Source of the DNA: RAM1 sp943372515
Lineage (GTDB): Bacteria > Pseudomonadota > Gammaproteobacteria > Burkholderiales > Burkholderiaceae_C
Direction of reading: 5' to 3'
Assembly (NCBI GenBank): GCA_943372515.1
Contig: CALRYY010000011.1
Coordinates: forward strand, 1-64,000
Length of the DNA: 64,000 nucleotides
Below the pieces are notes generated by a model. It searched no databases and had not been told where the DNA came from. It saw nothing but the letters and a program-made list of their open reading frames with translations. Shown here piece by piece: positions 25,579-34,197 of this stretch. The position numbers and the translations under genes are program-made. Numbering within the stretch: the first letter of the stretch is position 1; every line of letters starts with the position of its first letter.

Positions 25579-27081
25579 ATGGATACCGTCAACGCATTGA
25601 TGCAGGGCTTTGCCACTGCCATTACCGTCAGCAACCTGCTGTGGTGTTTTGTGGGCTGCGCGCTGGGCACGGCCGTGGGCGTGTTGCCCGGCATCGGCCC
25701 CGCTGTGGCGGTGGCCATGTTGCTGCCGATCACGGCCAAGGTGGACATCACCGCGTCCATGATCTTTTTTGCCGGCATCTACTACGGCGCGATGTACGGA
25801 GGCTCCACCACGTCCATTTTGCTGAACACGCCGGGTGAGACCGCCAGCATGGTGACCGCCATGGAGGGCAACAAGATGGCCAAGAGCGGGCGCGCGGGCG
25901 CCGCGCTGGCCACAGCCGCCATCGGCTCGTTTGTGGCGGGCACGATTGCCACGGTGATCGTTACGCTGTTTGCGCCCTGGGTGGCCGAATTTGCCGTCAA
26001 GCTGGGCCCGCCTGAATACTTCATGTTGATGGTGCTGGCATTCACCACCGTGAGCGCGGTGCTGGGCAAGAGCACATTGCGCGGCATGACGGCGCTGTTC
26101 CTGGGCCTGGCCATCGGCTGCATCGGGCTGGACCAGATATCAGGCCAGCCGCGCTACACGATGGGCAAGGCCGAACTCATGGACGGGATTGAGATCGTGC
26201 TGGTGGCCGTGGGCCTGTTTGCCGTGGCCGAGGTGATGTACGCCGCGCTGTTTGAAGGCCGCGTGGTTGAAAGCCAGAACAAGATGAGCAAGGTCTACAT
26301 GAGCGGGCGCGACTGGAAACGCTCTGTGCCGGCCTGGCTGCGGGGCACCGCCATCGGCACGCCGTTTGGCTGCATCCCCGCCGGCGGCACCGAGATACCC
26401 ACGTTCCTGAGTTACGCCACCGAGAAGAAGCTGGCCAAGCCCGAGGACCGCGCAGAATTTGGCAATGCCGGCGCCATCGAGGGCGTGGCCGGCCCCGAGG
26501 CCGCCAACAACGCCACGGTGACCGCCGCGCTGATCCCGCTCCTGACGCTGGGCATCCCCACGTCCAACACCACGGCCATCCTGCTGGGTGCGTTCCAGAA
26601 CTACGGCATCCAGCCCGGGCCGCAGCTGTTCACCACGTCGGCTGCGCTGGTGTGGGCGCTGATTGCGTCGCTGTACATCGGCAACCTGATGCTGCTGGTG
26701 CTGAACCTGCCCATGGTGGGCCTGTGGGTCAAGCTGCTGAAGATCCCCAAGCCGCAGCTGTACGCAGGCATTTTGATCTTTGCCACCGTGGGCGCCTACG
26801 GCATGCGCCAAAGTGCGTTTGATCTGGTGCTGCTGTACGGCATTGGCGTGCTGGGCGTGCTGATGCGCAGGTTTGACTTTCCGACCGCGCCGGTGGTGGT
26901 GGGCATGATCCTGGGCCCGCTGGCCGAAGCGCAGATGCGCAATGCCGTGTCCATCGGCGAGGGCAGCTTTGCCGTGTTTGTGCAGCGGCCCATGTCGCTC
27001 ACGCTGATCATCATCGTGCTGGCGGTGCTGATCCTGCCGCGTGTGATGAAGCGGCGCACCGCTAAGCTGGCCGCGGGCTGA
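25579..27081 (+). CDS. tctA: Tripartite tricarboxylate transporter large permease subunit
   Basis: The 500-residue membrane protein is the channel-forming subunit. It has about twelve hydrophobic segments and the family signatures GVLPGIGPAVAVAMLLP, YGGSTTSILLNTPGE and, in the second half, GCIPAGGTEIPTFLSY and GIPTSNTTAILLGA, which reflect the internal duplication of TctA. It works with TctB in the inner membrane and with TctC in the periplasm. The sigma-54 activator gene begins 26 bases downstream on the same strand and may be partly read from this operon. Confidence 0.95.
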   Translation: MDTVNALMQGFATAITVSNLLWCFVGCALGTAVGVLPGIGPAVAVAMLLPITAKVDITASMIFFAGIYYGAMYGGSTTSILLNTPGETASMVTAMEGNKMAKSGRAGAALATAAIGSFVAGTIATVIVTLFAPWVAEFAVKLGPPEYFMLMVLAFTTVSAVLGKSTLRGMTALFLGLAIGCIGLDQISGQPRYTMGKAELMDGIEIVLVAVGLFAVAEVMYAALFEGRVVESQNKMSKVYMSGRDWKRSVPAWLRGTAIGTPFGCIPAGGTEIPTFLSYATEKKLAKPEDRAEFGNAGAIEGVAGPEAANNATVTAALIPLLTLGIPTSNTTAILLGAFQNYGIQPGPQLFTTSAALVWALIASLYIGNLMLLVLNLPMVGLWVKLLKIPKPQLYAGILIFATVGAYGMRQSAFDLVLLYGIGVLGVLMRRFDFPTAPVVVGMILGPLAEAQMRNAVSIGEGSFAVFVQRPMSLTLIIIVLAVLILPRVMKRRTAKLAAG

Positions 27082-27107
27082 CGGCACCCGCGCGGTAACA
27101 TCCGCGC

Positions 27108-28577
27108 ATGGAGCAAGACAACACACTGCCGCGCGACGGAGAGGCCATCCTGGCGCTGGCTGCGCGGTCGATGTTCCAGCTGTTTTCCAGCGTCAGCCAG
27201 GGCATGTTTCTGGTCAACCGCTCCGGGCGCATCGTCTGGGTCAATGAGGGCTACCAGCGCTTTCTGCCCGACCTGGGGTTTTCGTCGGTGGACCAGTTTG
27301 TGGGCCACATGGTCGAGGACGTGATCCCCAACACCCAGATGCGCCGCGTGCTCGAGACCGGGCAGGCCGTGCTGATCGACCTGCTGACCAACAAGGCCGG
27401 CACCTTTGTGGTCAGCCGCATTCCGCTGCGCGACGACGATACAGGTAGCGTGATCGGGGCCATCGGCATCGTGCTGTTTGACCACCCCGAGACCACACTG
27501 CAGCCGCTGATCAGCAAGTTTGCCCACCTGCAGCGCGACCTGGACGACGCCCGGCGCGAGCTGGCCACGCAGCGGCGCACCAAATACACCTTCGCCAGCT
27601 TTGTGGGCGCCAGCCCGGCGGCGGTGGAGGTCAAGCGCCAGGCGCGGCGTGCCGCGCAGTCGTCCAGCCCCGTGCTGCTGCTGGGCGAAACCGGCACCGG
27701 CAAAGAACTGCTCGCGCACGCCATCCACGCGGCTTCTGCGCGTGCGCGCGGCCCGCTGGTCAGCGTGAACATTGCCGCTGTGCCCGACACCTTGCTGGAG
27801 GCCGAGTTCTTTGGCGTGGCCCCCGGCGCCTATACCGGCGCCGACCGCAAGGGCCGTGACGGCAAGTTCAAGCTGGCCGACGGCGGCACGCTGTTCCTGG
27901 ACGAAATCGGCGACATGCCGCAGGGCCTGCAGGCCAAGCTGCTGCGCGCGCTGCAAGAAGGCGAGATCGAGCCGCTGGGCTCCAACAAGCTGGTGCCGTT
28001 TGACGCGCGGCTGATCGCAGCCACCTCGCGTGACCTGGGCGCGCTGGTGCGCGAAGGCAAGTTCCGTGAAGACCTGTACTACCGCCTGAACGTGCTGCCC
28101 ATCCGCGTGCCGCCGCTGCGCGAGCGGCGCAGCGACATCGCAGCGCTGGTGGAGGTATTGGGTGAAGACATGTCGCACCGCAGCGGCTCGGCCCCGCCCG
28201 AGCTGAGCCCCGAGGCGCTGGCCTTGTTGTCAGGCCAGGTCTGGCGCGGCAACATCCGCGAGCTGCGCAACGTGCTGGAGCAGGCCGCCATGCGCAGCGA
28301 TTCACAGCACCTGGAAACCGCGGTGCTTGAAGAAGTGTTGCGGGAATCAGGCGTGAAGCAGATTGCCCCCGCGCGCTGGCCGGCCGCGGCCGCTGGGCAG
28401 GGCGCGGAGGCCTCACCCGAGGGTGCATTGCGTCCCCTGGCCGAACAGGTGGCCGAGCTGGAGCAGCGTGCCATTGAGGCCGCCATGGCGGCGACCGGCG
28501 GCAACAAGCTGGCAGCGGCCAAGCTGCTGGGCATCTCGCGCGCCAAGCTCTATGAACGGCTTGAAAGCATTGCCTGA
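27108..28577 (+). CDS. PAS-containing sigma-54-dependent transcriptional activator
   Basis: The 489-residue enhancer-binding protein has a PAS-like sensor domain (residues about 20-125, ending IGAIGIVLFDHPE), a coiled linker, an AAA+ domain and a Fis-type helix-turn-helix. In the AAA+ domain, Walker A is GETGTGKE (193-200), the sigma-54-contacting loop is GAYTGA (240-245, a Tyr variant of GAFTGA), and Walker B is LFLDEIGD. The arginine fingers lie in FREDLYYRLNVL. The C-terminus NKLAAAKLLGISRAKLYERL binds DNA. Three copies of a CTGAA-T-TTCAG-like site start over its own stop codon, followed by a -24/-12 promoter and a binding-protein gene, so its target is almost surely the downstream transport and depolymerase cluster. 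The signal sensed by the PAS domain is unknown. Confidence 0.9.
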   Translation: MEQDNTLPRDGEAILALAARSMFQLFSSVSQGMFLVNRSGRIVWVNEGYQRFLPDLGFSSVDQFVGHMVEDVIPNTQMRRVLETGQAVLIDLLTNKAGTFVVSRIPLRDDDTGSVIGAIGIVLFDHPETTLQPLISKFAHLQRDLDDARRELATQRRTKYTFASFVGASPAAVEVKRQARRAAQSSSPVLLLGETGTGKELLAHAIHAASARARGPLVSVNIAAVPDTLLEAEFFGVAPGAYTGADRKGRDGKFKLADGGTLFLDEIGDMPQGLQAKLLRALQEGEIEPLGSNKLVPFDARLIAATSRDLGALVREGKFREDLYYRLNVLPIRVPPLRERRSDIAALVEVLGEDMSHRSGSAPPELSPEALALLSGQVWRGNIRELRNVLEQAAMRSDSQHLETAVLEEVLRESGVKQIAPARWPAAAAGQGAEASPEGALRPLAEQVAELEQRAIEAAMAATGGNKLAAAKLLGISRAKLYERLESIA

Positions 28578-28630
28578 AAATCAAACACTGTCTGAATTTC
28601 AGGCAATTTGAAGTGTATGAATTTCAGGCA
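28571..28630 (+). promoter_or_regulatory. Three upstream activator sites for the sigma-54 activator
   Basis: TGAATTTCAGGCA occurs twice as exact 13-base copies at 28593-28605 and 28618-28630, 25 bases apart. A third copy lies inverted at 28571-28583 (TGCCTGAAAATCA, one mismatch). The 28592-28602 copy includes the perfect palindrome CTGAA-T-TTCAG. The sites sit 51 to 110 bases upstream of the -24/-12 promoter, a normal distance for enhancer sites. Confidence 0.75.
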
Positions 28631-28680
28631 TTGCGAGTCATGCGCGCTTGAAAACTCAATCAAATCAAGGTCTTACGATC

Positions 28681-28696
28681 TGGCACGGCATGTGCA
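28681..28696 (+). promoter_or_regulatory. Sigma-54 (-24/-12) promoter
   Basis: TGGCACGGCATGTGCA matches TGGCACG-N4-TTGCA with a single mismatch, and the GG and GC pairs are separated by exactly ten bases. It lies 47 bases before the ATG of the binding protein at 28743 and behind three enhancer-like repeats. Confidence 0.85.
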
Positions 28697-28742
28697 ATAG
28701 TGGTGCGATCGTTTTGCGTTCCCATTACAACAGGAGACTTCC

Positions 28743-29939
28743 ATGCATCGTCGCACTTGGGTAGCCATGGCCGCACTGGCTGCCACCACCTTTGCAGCCC
28801 CCCTTGTCCAGGCCCAGGCCAAGGACATCAAGATCGCCATCATTGCCAGCAAGACGGGTCCGCTGGAGGCCTATGCCAAGCAGACCATCGTCGGCTTCAA
28901 CATGGGTTTGGCCTATGCAACGGGCGGCACCATGACCGTCAATGGCAAGAAGCTCGTCGTGATCGAAAAAGACGACCAGGGCAAGCCCGACGTGGGCAAG
29001 GCGGCGCTGGCAGCAGCGTATGCAGACGACAAGGTCGACATCGCCGTGGGCCCCACGGCATCGCCCGTGGCCCTGGCCATGCTGCCGGTGGCCGAGGAAT
29101 ACAAGAAGATCCTGCTGGTGGAGCCCGCCGTGGCCGACAGCATCACCGGTGACAAGTGGAACAAGTACATCTTCCGCACCGGGCGCAATTCGTCGCAGGA
29201 CGCCGCCGCCAACGCCGCCGCGCTGGACCAGCCGGGCAACGTGGTGGCCGTGCTGGCCAACGACAACGCCTTCGGTCGTGACGGCGTGAAGGCCGCCAAG
29301 GAATTCACCAAGAAGGCCAAGATCGTGCACGAGGAGTACCTGCCCGTGGGTACCACCGACTTCACCGCCGGCCTGCAGCGCATCATTGACAAGCTCAAGG
29401 ACCAGCCGGGCAACAAGTACCTGTCGGTGGGATGGTCGGGCAGCCCCACGCCGTTCCCCAAGATCGCCGATCTGGACCTGGAAAAGCGCTACGGCATCAA
29501 GCTGGCCACGGGCGGCAACATTTTGCCGGCCATGGTGGCCTACAAGAACTTCCCTGGCATGGAAGGCGCGCTGTACTACTACTTCGGCATCCCCAAGAAC
29601 CCGGTGAACGAGGCCATGGTGGCCACGCATTACCAGCAGTTCAAGACGCCGCCGGACTTCTTCACCGCCGGCGGCTTCTCGGCTGCCATGGCCATCGTCA
29701 CCGCGCTGAAAAAGACCAACGGCGACACCAACACCGACAAGCTCATCTCCACTATGGAAGGCATGAGCTTTGACACCCCCAAGGGCAAGATGACCTTCCG
29801 CAAGGAAGACCACCAGGCCATGCAGAGCATGTTCCATTTCCGCATCAAGGCTGACCCGGCATTTGCCTGGGGCGTGCCTGAGCTGGTCCGCGAGATCAAG
29901 CCCGAGGAAATGAACATCCCGATCCGCAACAAGCGCTGA
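28743..29939 (+). CDS. Liv-type ABC transporter substrate-binding protein (first copy)
   Basis: The 398-residue protein has a signal peptide (MHRRTWVAMAALAATTFA, cleavage near VQAQAK) and a type I periplasmic binding fold (IKIAIIASKTGPLEAYAKQ, GKAALAAAYADDKVDIAVGP). It belongs to the branched-chain amino acid/amide family (LivK), which also binds many organic acids. It is the first gene behind the sigma-54 promoter. A terminator-like hairpin follows its stop and precedes the depolymerase gene, so it may be made in excess over the rest. The ligand cannot be read from sequence; a hydroxyalkanoate or short oligoester is a guess based on the neighbouring depolymerase. Confidence 0.88.
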   Translation: MHRRTWVAMAALAATTFAAPLVQAQAKDIKIAIIASKTGPLEAYAKQTIVGFNMGLAYATGGTMTVNGKKLVVIEKDDQGKPDVGKAALAAAYADDKVDIAVGPTASPVALAMLPVAEEYKKILLVEPAVADSITGDKWNKYIFRTGRNSSQDAAANAAALDQPGNVVAVLANDNAFGRDGVKAAKEFTKKAKIVHEEYLPVGTTDFTAGLQRIIDKLKDQPGNKYLSVGWSGSPTPFPKIADLDLEKRYGIKLATGGNILPAMVAYKNFPGMEGALYYYFGIPKNPVNEAMVATHYQQFKTPPDFFTAGGFSAAMAIVTALKKTNGDTNTDKLISTMEGMSFDTPKGKMTFRKEDHQAMQSMFHFRIKADPAFAWGVPELVREIKPEEMNIPIRNKR

Positions 29940-29987
29940 CCGGTTAGGGGCAGCCCCGGCGCAAACAGCGCCTGGGGTGTGCCTCGC

Positions 29988-30008
29988 GGGGCGGCCGCCC
30001 CTCTTTTT
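29988..30008 (+). terminator. Terminator or attenuator after the first binding protein
   Basis: GGGGCGGCCGCCCC is a perfect palindrome followed by TCTTTTT. With no promoter of certain strength before the next gene, partial termination here would set a higher level of binding protein than of the downstream genes. Confidence 0.65.
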
Positions 30009-30085
30009 GTGCCCGTACATGAGGAACCCCCGGATACACGGGGGCAGGTGATGTTTTTGCCTAAAACTCTCCAGGAGACAACTCA

Positions 30086-31600
30086 ATGACGTTTAAATTG
30101 GTTCGTACGTTCGCTGCCATTGCAGCGCTTTCCACCGGCACGGCCATGGCCGCCATCAACCTGCCGCAGTACAACGTGGACACCAGCCAGACGACCGTGT
30201 CCGGCCTGTCCTCGGGCGGCTTCATGGCCAACCAGCTCGGTATTGCCTATTCCAGCCTGTTCAAGGGCGTGGGCGTATTCGCTGCGGGTCCGTACATGTG
30301 TGCGGGCCTGTCCAACTACACCTCGTGCATGTACAACGCCAGCATTTCCAGCACGGCGCTGACCAACATGCAAAACAGCCTGAACAGCTACAGCACCAGC
30401 GGCGCGATCGACAACAAGTCGAACATCGCCAACCAGAAGGTGTACCTGTTCATCGGCACCAGCGACACCACCGTGGGCCAGAACCCGGTGACGGCGCTGA
30501 AGACGCAGTACACCAACAACGGCGTGACCACGGCCAACATGGAGCATGTGGTGCGCAGCGGCGCATCGCACACCTTCCCGACCGACTTTGACAGCACCGG
30601 CAACAACGGCTGCGGCAGCGCGGCATCGCCCTACATCAGCAACTGCAGCTACGATGGCGCCAAGGCCGTGTTGCAGAAGTTCTATGGCACGCTGAACCCG
30701 CGCAACAACGCACCGGCTGCAGGCAACTACATCGAGTTCAACCAGAGCGAATTCGTCAGCAACCCCGGCATGGCTGCCACCGGCTGGGCCTATGTGCCAG
30801 CCAACTGCGCCAGCGGCAGCCAGTGCAAGGTGCACGTGGCGCTGCACGGCTGCCAGCAAAGCACCGACAAGATCGGCGACAAGTTCGTCAAGAACACCGG
30901 CTACAGCCGCTGGGCCGACACCAACAGCATCATCGTGCTGTTCCCCCAGACCAAGGTTGACAACACCAGCCGCAGCACCTCGGCCAGCGGTTCGCTGGCC
31001 AACCCCAACGCCTGCTGGGACTGGATCGGCTGGTACGGTACCAACTTCGCGCAGAAGGCCGGCACGCAGATGGCCGCCATCAAGGCCATGGTGGACCGTG
31101 TGTCCTCAGGCGCAGGTTCAGGCGGCGGCGGTGGTGGCGGCACCACGACGCTGGCGGCACCCACCGGTGTGAGCACCTCCAACGCGACCACGACCACGAT
31201 GAAGATCAACTGGAGCGCTGTCAGCGGTGCCGCCAGCTACAACGTGTACCGCAACGCCAACAAGACCAACGCACTGCCAGTCACAGCCACGACGTTCACC
31301 GACACCGGCCTGGCTGCCGCCACCCAGTACAGCTGGACGGTGCGTGCAGCGGACAGCGCGGGCGTTGAAGGCGCAGTGTCTGCAGCGGCCACCGGCACCA
31401 CCACAGGCAGCGCACCGCCGCCGGCCACCTGCTACACGGCCAGCAACTACGCGCACACCACCGCAGGCCGTGCCTACCAGTCGGGCGGCTATGCCTATGC
31501 CAACGGGTCCAACCAGAACATGGGCCTGTGGAACACGTTCACCGTCAAGACGCTGAAGATGACGGGCGCCAATTACTACGTGATCGGTACCTGCCCCTGA
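30086..31600 (+). CDS. Extracellular poly(3-hydroxybutyrate) depolymerase, type 2 catalytic domain
   Basis: The 504-residue secreted enzyme should hydrolyse extracellular PHB to 3-hydroxybutyrate oligomers. After a signal peptide (residues 1-22) comes a catalytic domain in which the lipase box lies near the N-terminus, the type 2 (circularly permuted) order known from Penicillium funiculosum PHB depolymerase. The triad is predicted as Ser42 in GLSSG, Asp127 in GTSDTTVG and His162 in SHTFPTDF. Also conserved are VALHGCQQ and NPNACWDWIGWYG. A Gly-rich linker (343-352) leads to a fibronectin type III module (355-440), then a 55-residue substrate-binding domain, from CYTASNYAHT to NYYVIGTCP. An ABC importer follows after 25 bases, as if to take up the products. 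Confidence 0.9.
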   Translation: MTFKLVRTFAAIAALSTGTAMAAINLPQYNVDTSQTTVSGLSSGGFMANQLGIAYSSLFKGVGVFAAGPYMCAGLSNYTSCMYNASISSTALTNMQNSLNSYSTSGAIDNKSNIANQKVYLFIGTSDTTVGQNPVTALKTQYTNNGVTTANMEHVVRSGASHTFPTDFDSTGNNGCGSAASPYISNCSYDGAKAVLQKFYGTLNPRNNAPAAGNYIEFNQSEFVSNPGMAATGWAYVPANCASGSQCKVHVALHGCQQSTDKIGDKFVKNTGYSRWADTNSIIVLFPQTKVDNTSRSTSASGSLANPNACWDWIGWYGTNFAQKAGTQMAAIKAMVDRVSSGAGSGGGGGGGTTTLAAPTGVSTSNATTTTMKINWSAVSGAASYNVYRNANKTNALPVTATTFTDTGLAAATQYSWTVRAADSAGVEGAVSAAATGTTTGSAPPPATCYTASNYAHTTAGRAYQSGGYAYANGSNQNMGLWNTFTVKTLKMTGANYYVIGTCP

Positions 31601-31625
31601 GGCCATAGAGCACACAAAGGAGATC

Positions 31626-32396
31626 ATGAGTCTGTTAGCCACCCAGGACTTGACCATCCGCTTCGGCGGCCACGTGGCGGTCAACAACGTGACCTGCGCT
31701 TTCGAGCCGGGCACGCTGACCGCCATCGTGGGCCCCAACGGCGCGGGCAAGACGACCTACTTCAACCTGATCTCCGGCCAGCTCAAGGCGTCCAGCGGCA
31801 CCGTGTCGCTGAACGGCCGTGACCTGTCGGGCCTGACCCCGTCGGCGCGCACGCGCGCCGGCCTGGGCCGGGCCTTTCAGCTGACTAACCTGTTTCCCAA
31901 CCTCACGGTGCTGGAAAACGTGCGCCTGGCGGTGCAGGCCACGAAAGATGGCGCGCACCGGCGCGGCCTGAACCTGTGGAGCATCTGGAGCGACCACACC
32001 GCGCTGACCAAGCGCGCTCTGGAAATTCTCGACGCCGTGTCCATGGCCGACCGGCAGCAGGCCACCGTGGCCAGCCTGCCGCACGGCGACCAGCGCAAGC
32101 TGGAGGTGGCGCTGCTGATGGCGCTGGAATCCAGTGTTTTCATGTTTGACGAACCCACGGCCGGCATGAACGCCGCCGAGGCACCCGTGATCCTGAACCT
32201 GATCCGCAACCTGAAAAACGACAAGACCAAAACCATCCTGCTGGTGGAGCACAAGATGGACGTGGTGCGCGAGCTGGCCGACCGCATCATCGTGCTGCAC
32301 AACGGCACGCTGGTGGCCGATGGCGACCCGGCGACCGTGATCGCGTCGCCCGTGGTGCAAGAGGCTTACCTGGGCATTGCCAAGGAGGCCGCATGA
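31626..32396 (+). CDS. Liv-type ABC transporter ATP-binding protein (LivG-like)
   Basis: The 256-residue ATPase has Walker A GPNGAGKTT, the Liv-type signature LPHGDQRKLEVALL, Walker B MFDEPTAGMN and the switch His in VEHKMDVV. This layout, with an abnormal LSGGQ motif, is characteristic of LivG. It pairs with the LivF-like ATPase, whose start overlaps its stop by four bases. It energises import by the permeases encoded further downstream. A ribosome-binding site (AAAGGAG) precedes the ATG. Confidence 0.93.
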   Translation: MSLLATQDLTIRFGGHVAVNNVTCAFEPGTLTAIVGPNGAGKTTYFNLISGQLKASSGTVSLNGRDLSGLTPSARTRAGLGRAFQLTNLFPNLTVLENVRLAVQATKDGAHRRGLNLWSIWSDHTALTKRALEILDAVSMADRQQATVASLPHGDQRKLEVALLMALESSVFMFDEPTAGMNAAEAPVILNLIRNLKNDKTKTILLVEHKMDVVRELADRIIVLHNGTLVADGDPATVIASPVVQEAYLGIAKEAA

Positions 32397-33118
32397 GCGC
32401 GAACCTGCTCGAACTCTCGGGTGTGCACACGCACATCGGGGCGTATCACATTCTTCATGGCGTGGACCTGGCTGTGCCGCGCGGGCAACTGACCATGCTG
32501 CTGGGGCGCAACGGCGCCGGAAAGTCGACCACGCTGCGCACCATCATGGGCCTGTGGCAGGCCTCGCAAGGCAGCGTGAAATTCAATGGCAACGACATCA
32601 CCAAGCTGAACACACCTCAGATCGCCGGCATGAACATCGCCTATGTGCCCGAGGCCATGGGAATTTTCTCGGACCTGACGGTGAAAGAAAACATGCTGCT
32701 GGCCGCGCGCAGCGCCAAAAATGCCAGCCAGATGGACGAGGCGCGGCTGAAGTGGATCTTTGGCCTGTTCCCGGCGGTTGAGAAATTCTGGAACCACCCC
32801 GCCGGCAAATTGTCGGGCGGGCAAAAGCAGATGCTGGCCGTGTCGCGCGCCATTGTGGAGCCGCGCGAACTGCTCATCATTGACGAGCCCAGCAAGGGTC
32901 TGGCGCCCGCGATCATCAACAACATGATTGACGCCTTCGCCCAGCTCAAGGCCAGCGGCGTGACGATATTGCTGGTGGAGCAGAACTTCAACTTTGCCAA
33001 ACGCCTGGGCGACACCGTCGCCGTCATGGACAACGGCGTGGTGGTGCATGCGGGCTCCATGAAAGAGCTGGCGGATGACGAGGCACTGCAGACCTCTTTG
33101 CTGGGGCTGGCACTATGA
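32393..33118 (+). CDS. Liv-type ABC transporter ATP-binding protein (LivF-like)
   Basis: The 241-residue ATPase has Walker A GRNGAGKST, a canonical signature KLSGGQKQM and Walker B LIIDEPSKGLAP, with the switch His replaced by Gln in VEQNFNFA, which is usual for LivF. Its start overlaps the LivG-like stop and its own stop overlaps the LivH-like start (ATGA at both junctions), so the three are tightly coupled. It is the second nucleotide-binding subunit of the importer. Confidence 0.93.
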   Translation: MSANLLELSGVHTHIGAYHILHGVDLAVPRGQLTMLLGRNGAGKSTTLRTIMGLWQASQGSVKFNGNDITKLNTPQIAGMNIAYVPEAMGIFSDLTVKENMLLAARSAKNASQMDEARLKWIFGLFPAVEKFWNHPAGKLSGGQKQMLAVSRAIVEPRELLIIDEPSKGLAPAIINNMIDAFAQLKASGVTILLVEQNFNFAKRLGDTVAVMDNGVVVHAGSMKELADDEALQTSLLGLAL

Positions 33119-34098
33119 ACAAGCTTGATTTCGACTGGAAGCCGCTGGCCCTGGTGCCCGCGCTGGCGCTGCTGGCCTTTCCCCTGATCGGCTCGGGCTC
33201 CACCTGGCTCACGCTGACCGTGGCGGGCCTGGCCATGGGCATGATCATCTTCATCATTGCCTCGGGCCTGACGCTGGTGTTCGGCCTGATGGACGTGCTG
33301 AACTTCGGCCACGGCGTGTTCATTGCCCTGGGCGCCTATGTGGCAACGTCTGTGCTGGCCGGCATGGGCGACTGGACGACGTCCGCCGAGCTTTGGCGCA
33401 ACCTGGTGGCGCTGCTGCTGGCCATGACGGTGGGCATGATGGTGGCCGGCGCGGTGGGCGTGGCGTTTGAGCGCGTGATCGTGCGGCCGGTGTACGGCCA
33501 GCACCTGAAGCAGATATTGATCACCATGGGCGGCATGATCATTGGTGAAGAACTCATCAAGGTGATCTGGGGACCGCAGCAGATCGCGCTGCCCATGCCC
33601 GAGGCGCTGCGCGGTTCGCTGCTGCTGGGCGAAGCATCCATCGAACGCTACCGTGTGATTGCTGTGATGGTGGGCGTGGCGGTGTTCGCGCTGCTGGCCT
33701 GGACGCTGTCGCGCACCAAGATCGGCCTGTTGATCCGCGCCGGTGTGCAGGACCGCGAGATGGTCGAATCGCTGGGTTACCGCATCCGCCGCCTGTTTGT
33801 GGGCGTGTTTGTGGTGGGCAGCGCGCTGGCCGGCCTGGGCGGCGTGATGTGGGGCCTGTACCAGCAAAGCGTGACGCCACAGATGGGCGCGCAGGTCAAC
33901 ATCCTGATCTTCATCGTCATCATCATCGGCGGGCTGGGTTCGACCGGGGGCGCGCTGATTGGCGCGCTGCTGGTGGGGCTGATGGCCAACTACACCGGCT
34001 TCCTGGCACCCAAGGTCGCGCTGTTTTCCAACATCGCGCTCATGGTGGCGGTATTGCTGTGGCGTCCGCAAGGCGTGTACCCCGTGACCAACCGTTAA
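33115..34098 (+). CDS. Liv-type ABC transporter permease (LivH-like)
   Basis: The 327-residue protein has eight or so hydrophobic segments and the LivH signature FGLMDVLNFGHGVFIALGAY near residues 60-80, plus the C-terminal cytoplasmic loop GVQDREMVESLGYRIRRLFV that docks on the ATPases. It forms half of the inner-membrane channel together with the LivM-like protein encoded downstream. The gap of 99 bases to that gene holds a copy of the GC-rich repeat. Confidence 0.93.
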   Translation: MNKLDFDWKPLALVPALALLAFPLIGSGSTWLTLTVAGLAMGMIIFIIASGLTLVFGLMDVLNFGHGVFIALGAYVATSVLAGMGDWTTSAELWRNLVALLLAMTVGMMVAGAVGVAFERVIVRPVYGQHLKQILITMGGMIIGEELIKVIWGPQQIALPMPEALRGSLLLGEASIERYRVIAVMVGVAVFALLAWTLSRTKIGLLIRAGVQDREMVESLGYRIRRLFVGVFVVGSALAGLGGVMWGLYQQSVTPQMGAQVNILIFIVIIIGGLGSTGGALIGALLVGLMANYTGFLAPKVALFSNIALMVAVLLWRPQGVYPVTNR

Positions 34099-34111
34099 GG
34101 GGAAGAACATG

Positions 34112-34185
34112 CACCCCCACGCTCATCACTTCGTGTATTCGCTGCCCCCCGAGGGGGCTGGCCTCCCTTGGGGCGGCCCGGCGGG
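34112..34185 (+). repeat. GC-rich intergenic repeat, copy 2
   Basis: The blocks CCCCCACGCT, CTTCGTGTA, GCTGCCCCCCGAGGGGGC and CTTGGGGCGGCCCGGCGG occur in the same order as in the minus-strand copy at 4862-4935. The element fills the space between the two permease genes, and its right edge (GGCGGGAG) supplies the ribosome-binding site of the LivM-like gene. Confidence 0.75.
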
Positions 34186-34197
34186 AGTCCGACCAAC

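Noticed and set aside
30047..30060. A second GG-N10-GC arrangement with TTTTTGC before the depolymerase
   Set aside because: Only the invariant GG, GC and the TT before GC match the sigma-54 consensus. Chance agreement at this level is likely, so it is not listed as a promoter.
31110..31142. GGC/GGT run near the middle of the depolymerase gene as a repeat of interest
   Set aside because: It encodes the Gly-rich linker between the catalytic and fibronectin modules, which is usual in these enzymes.
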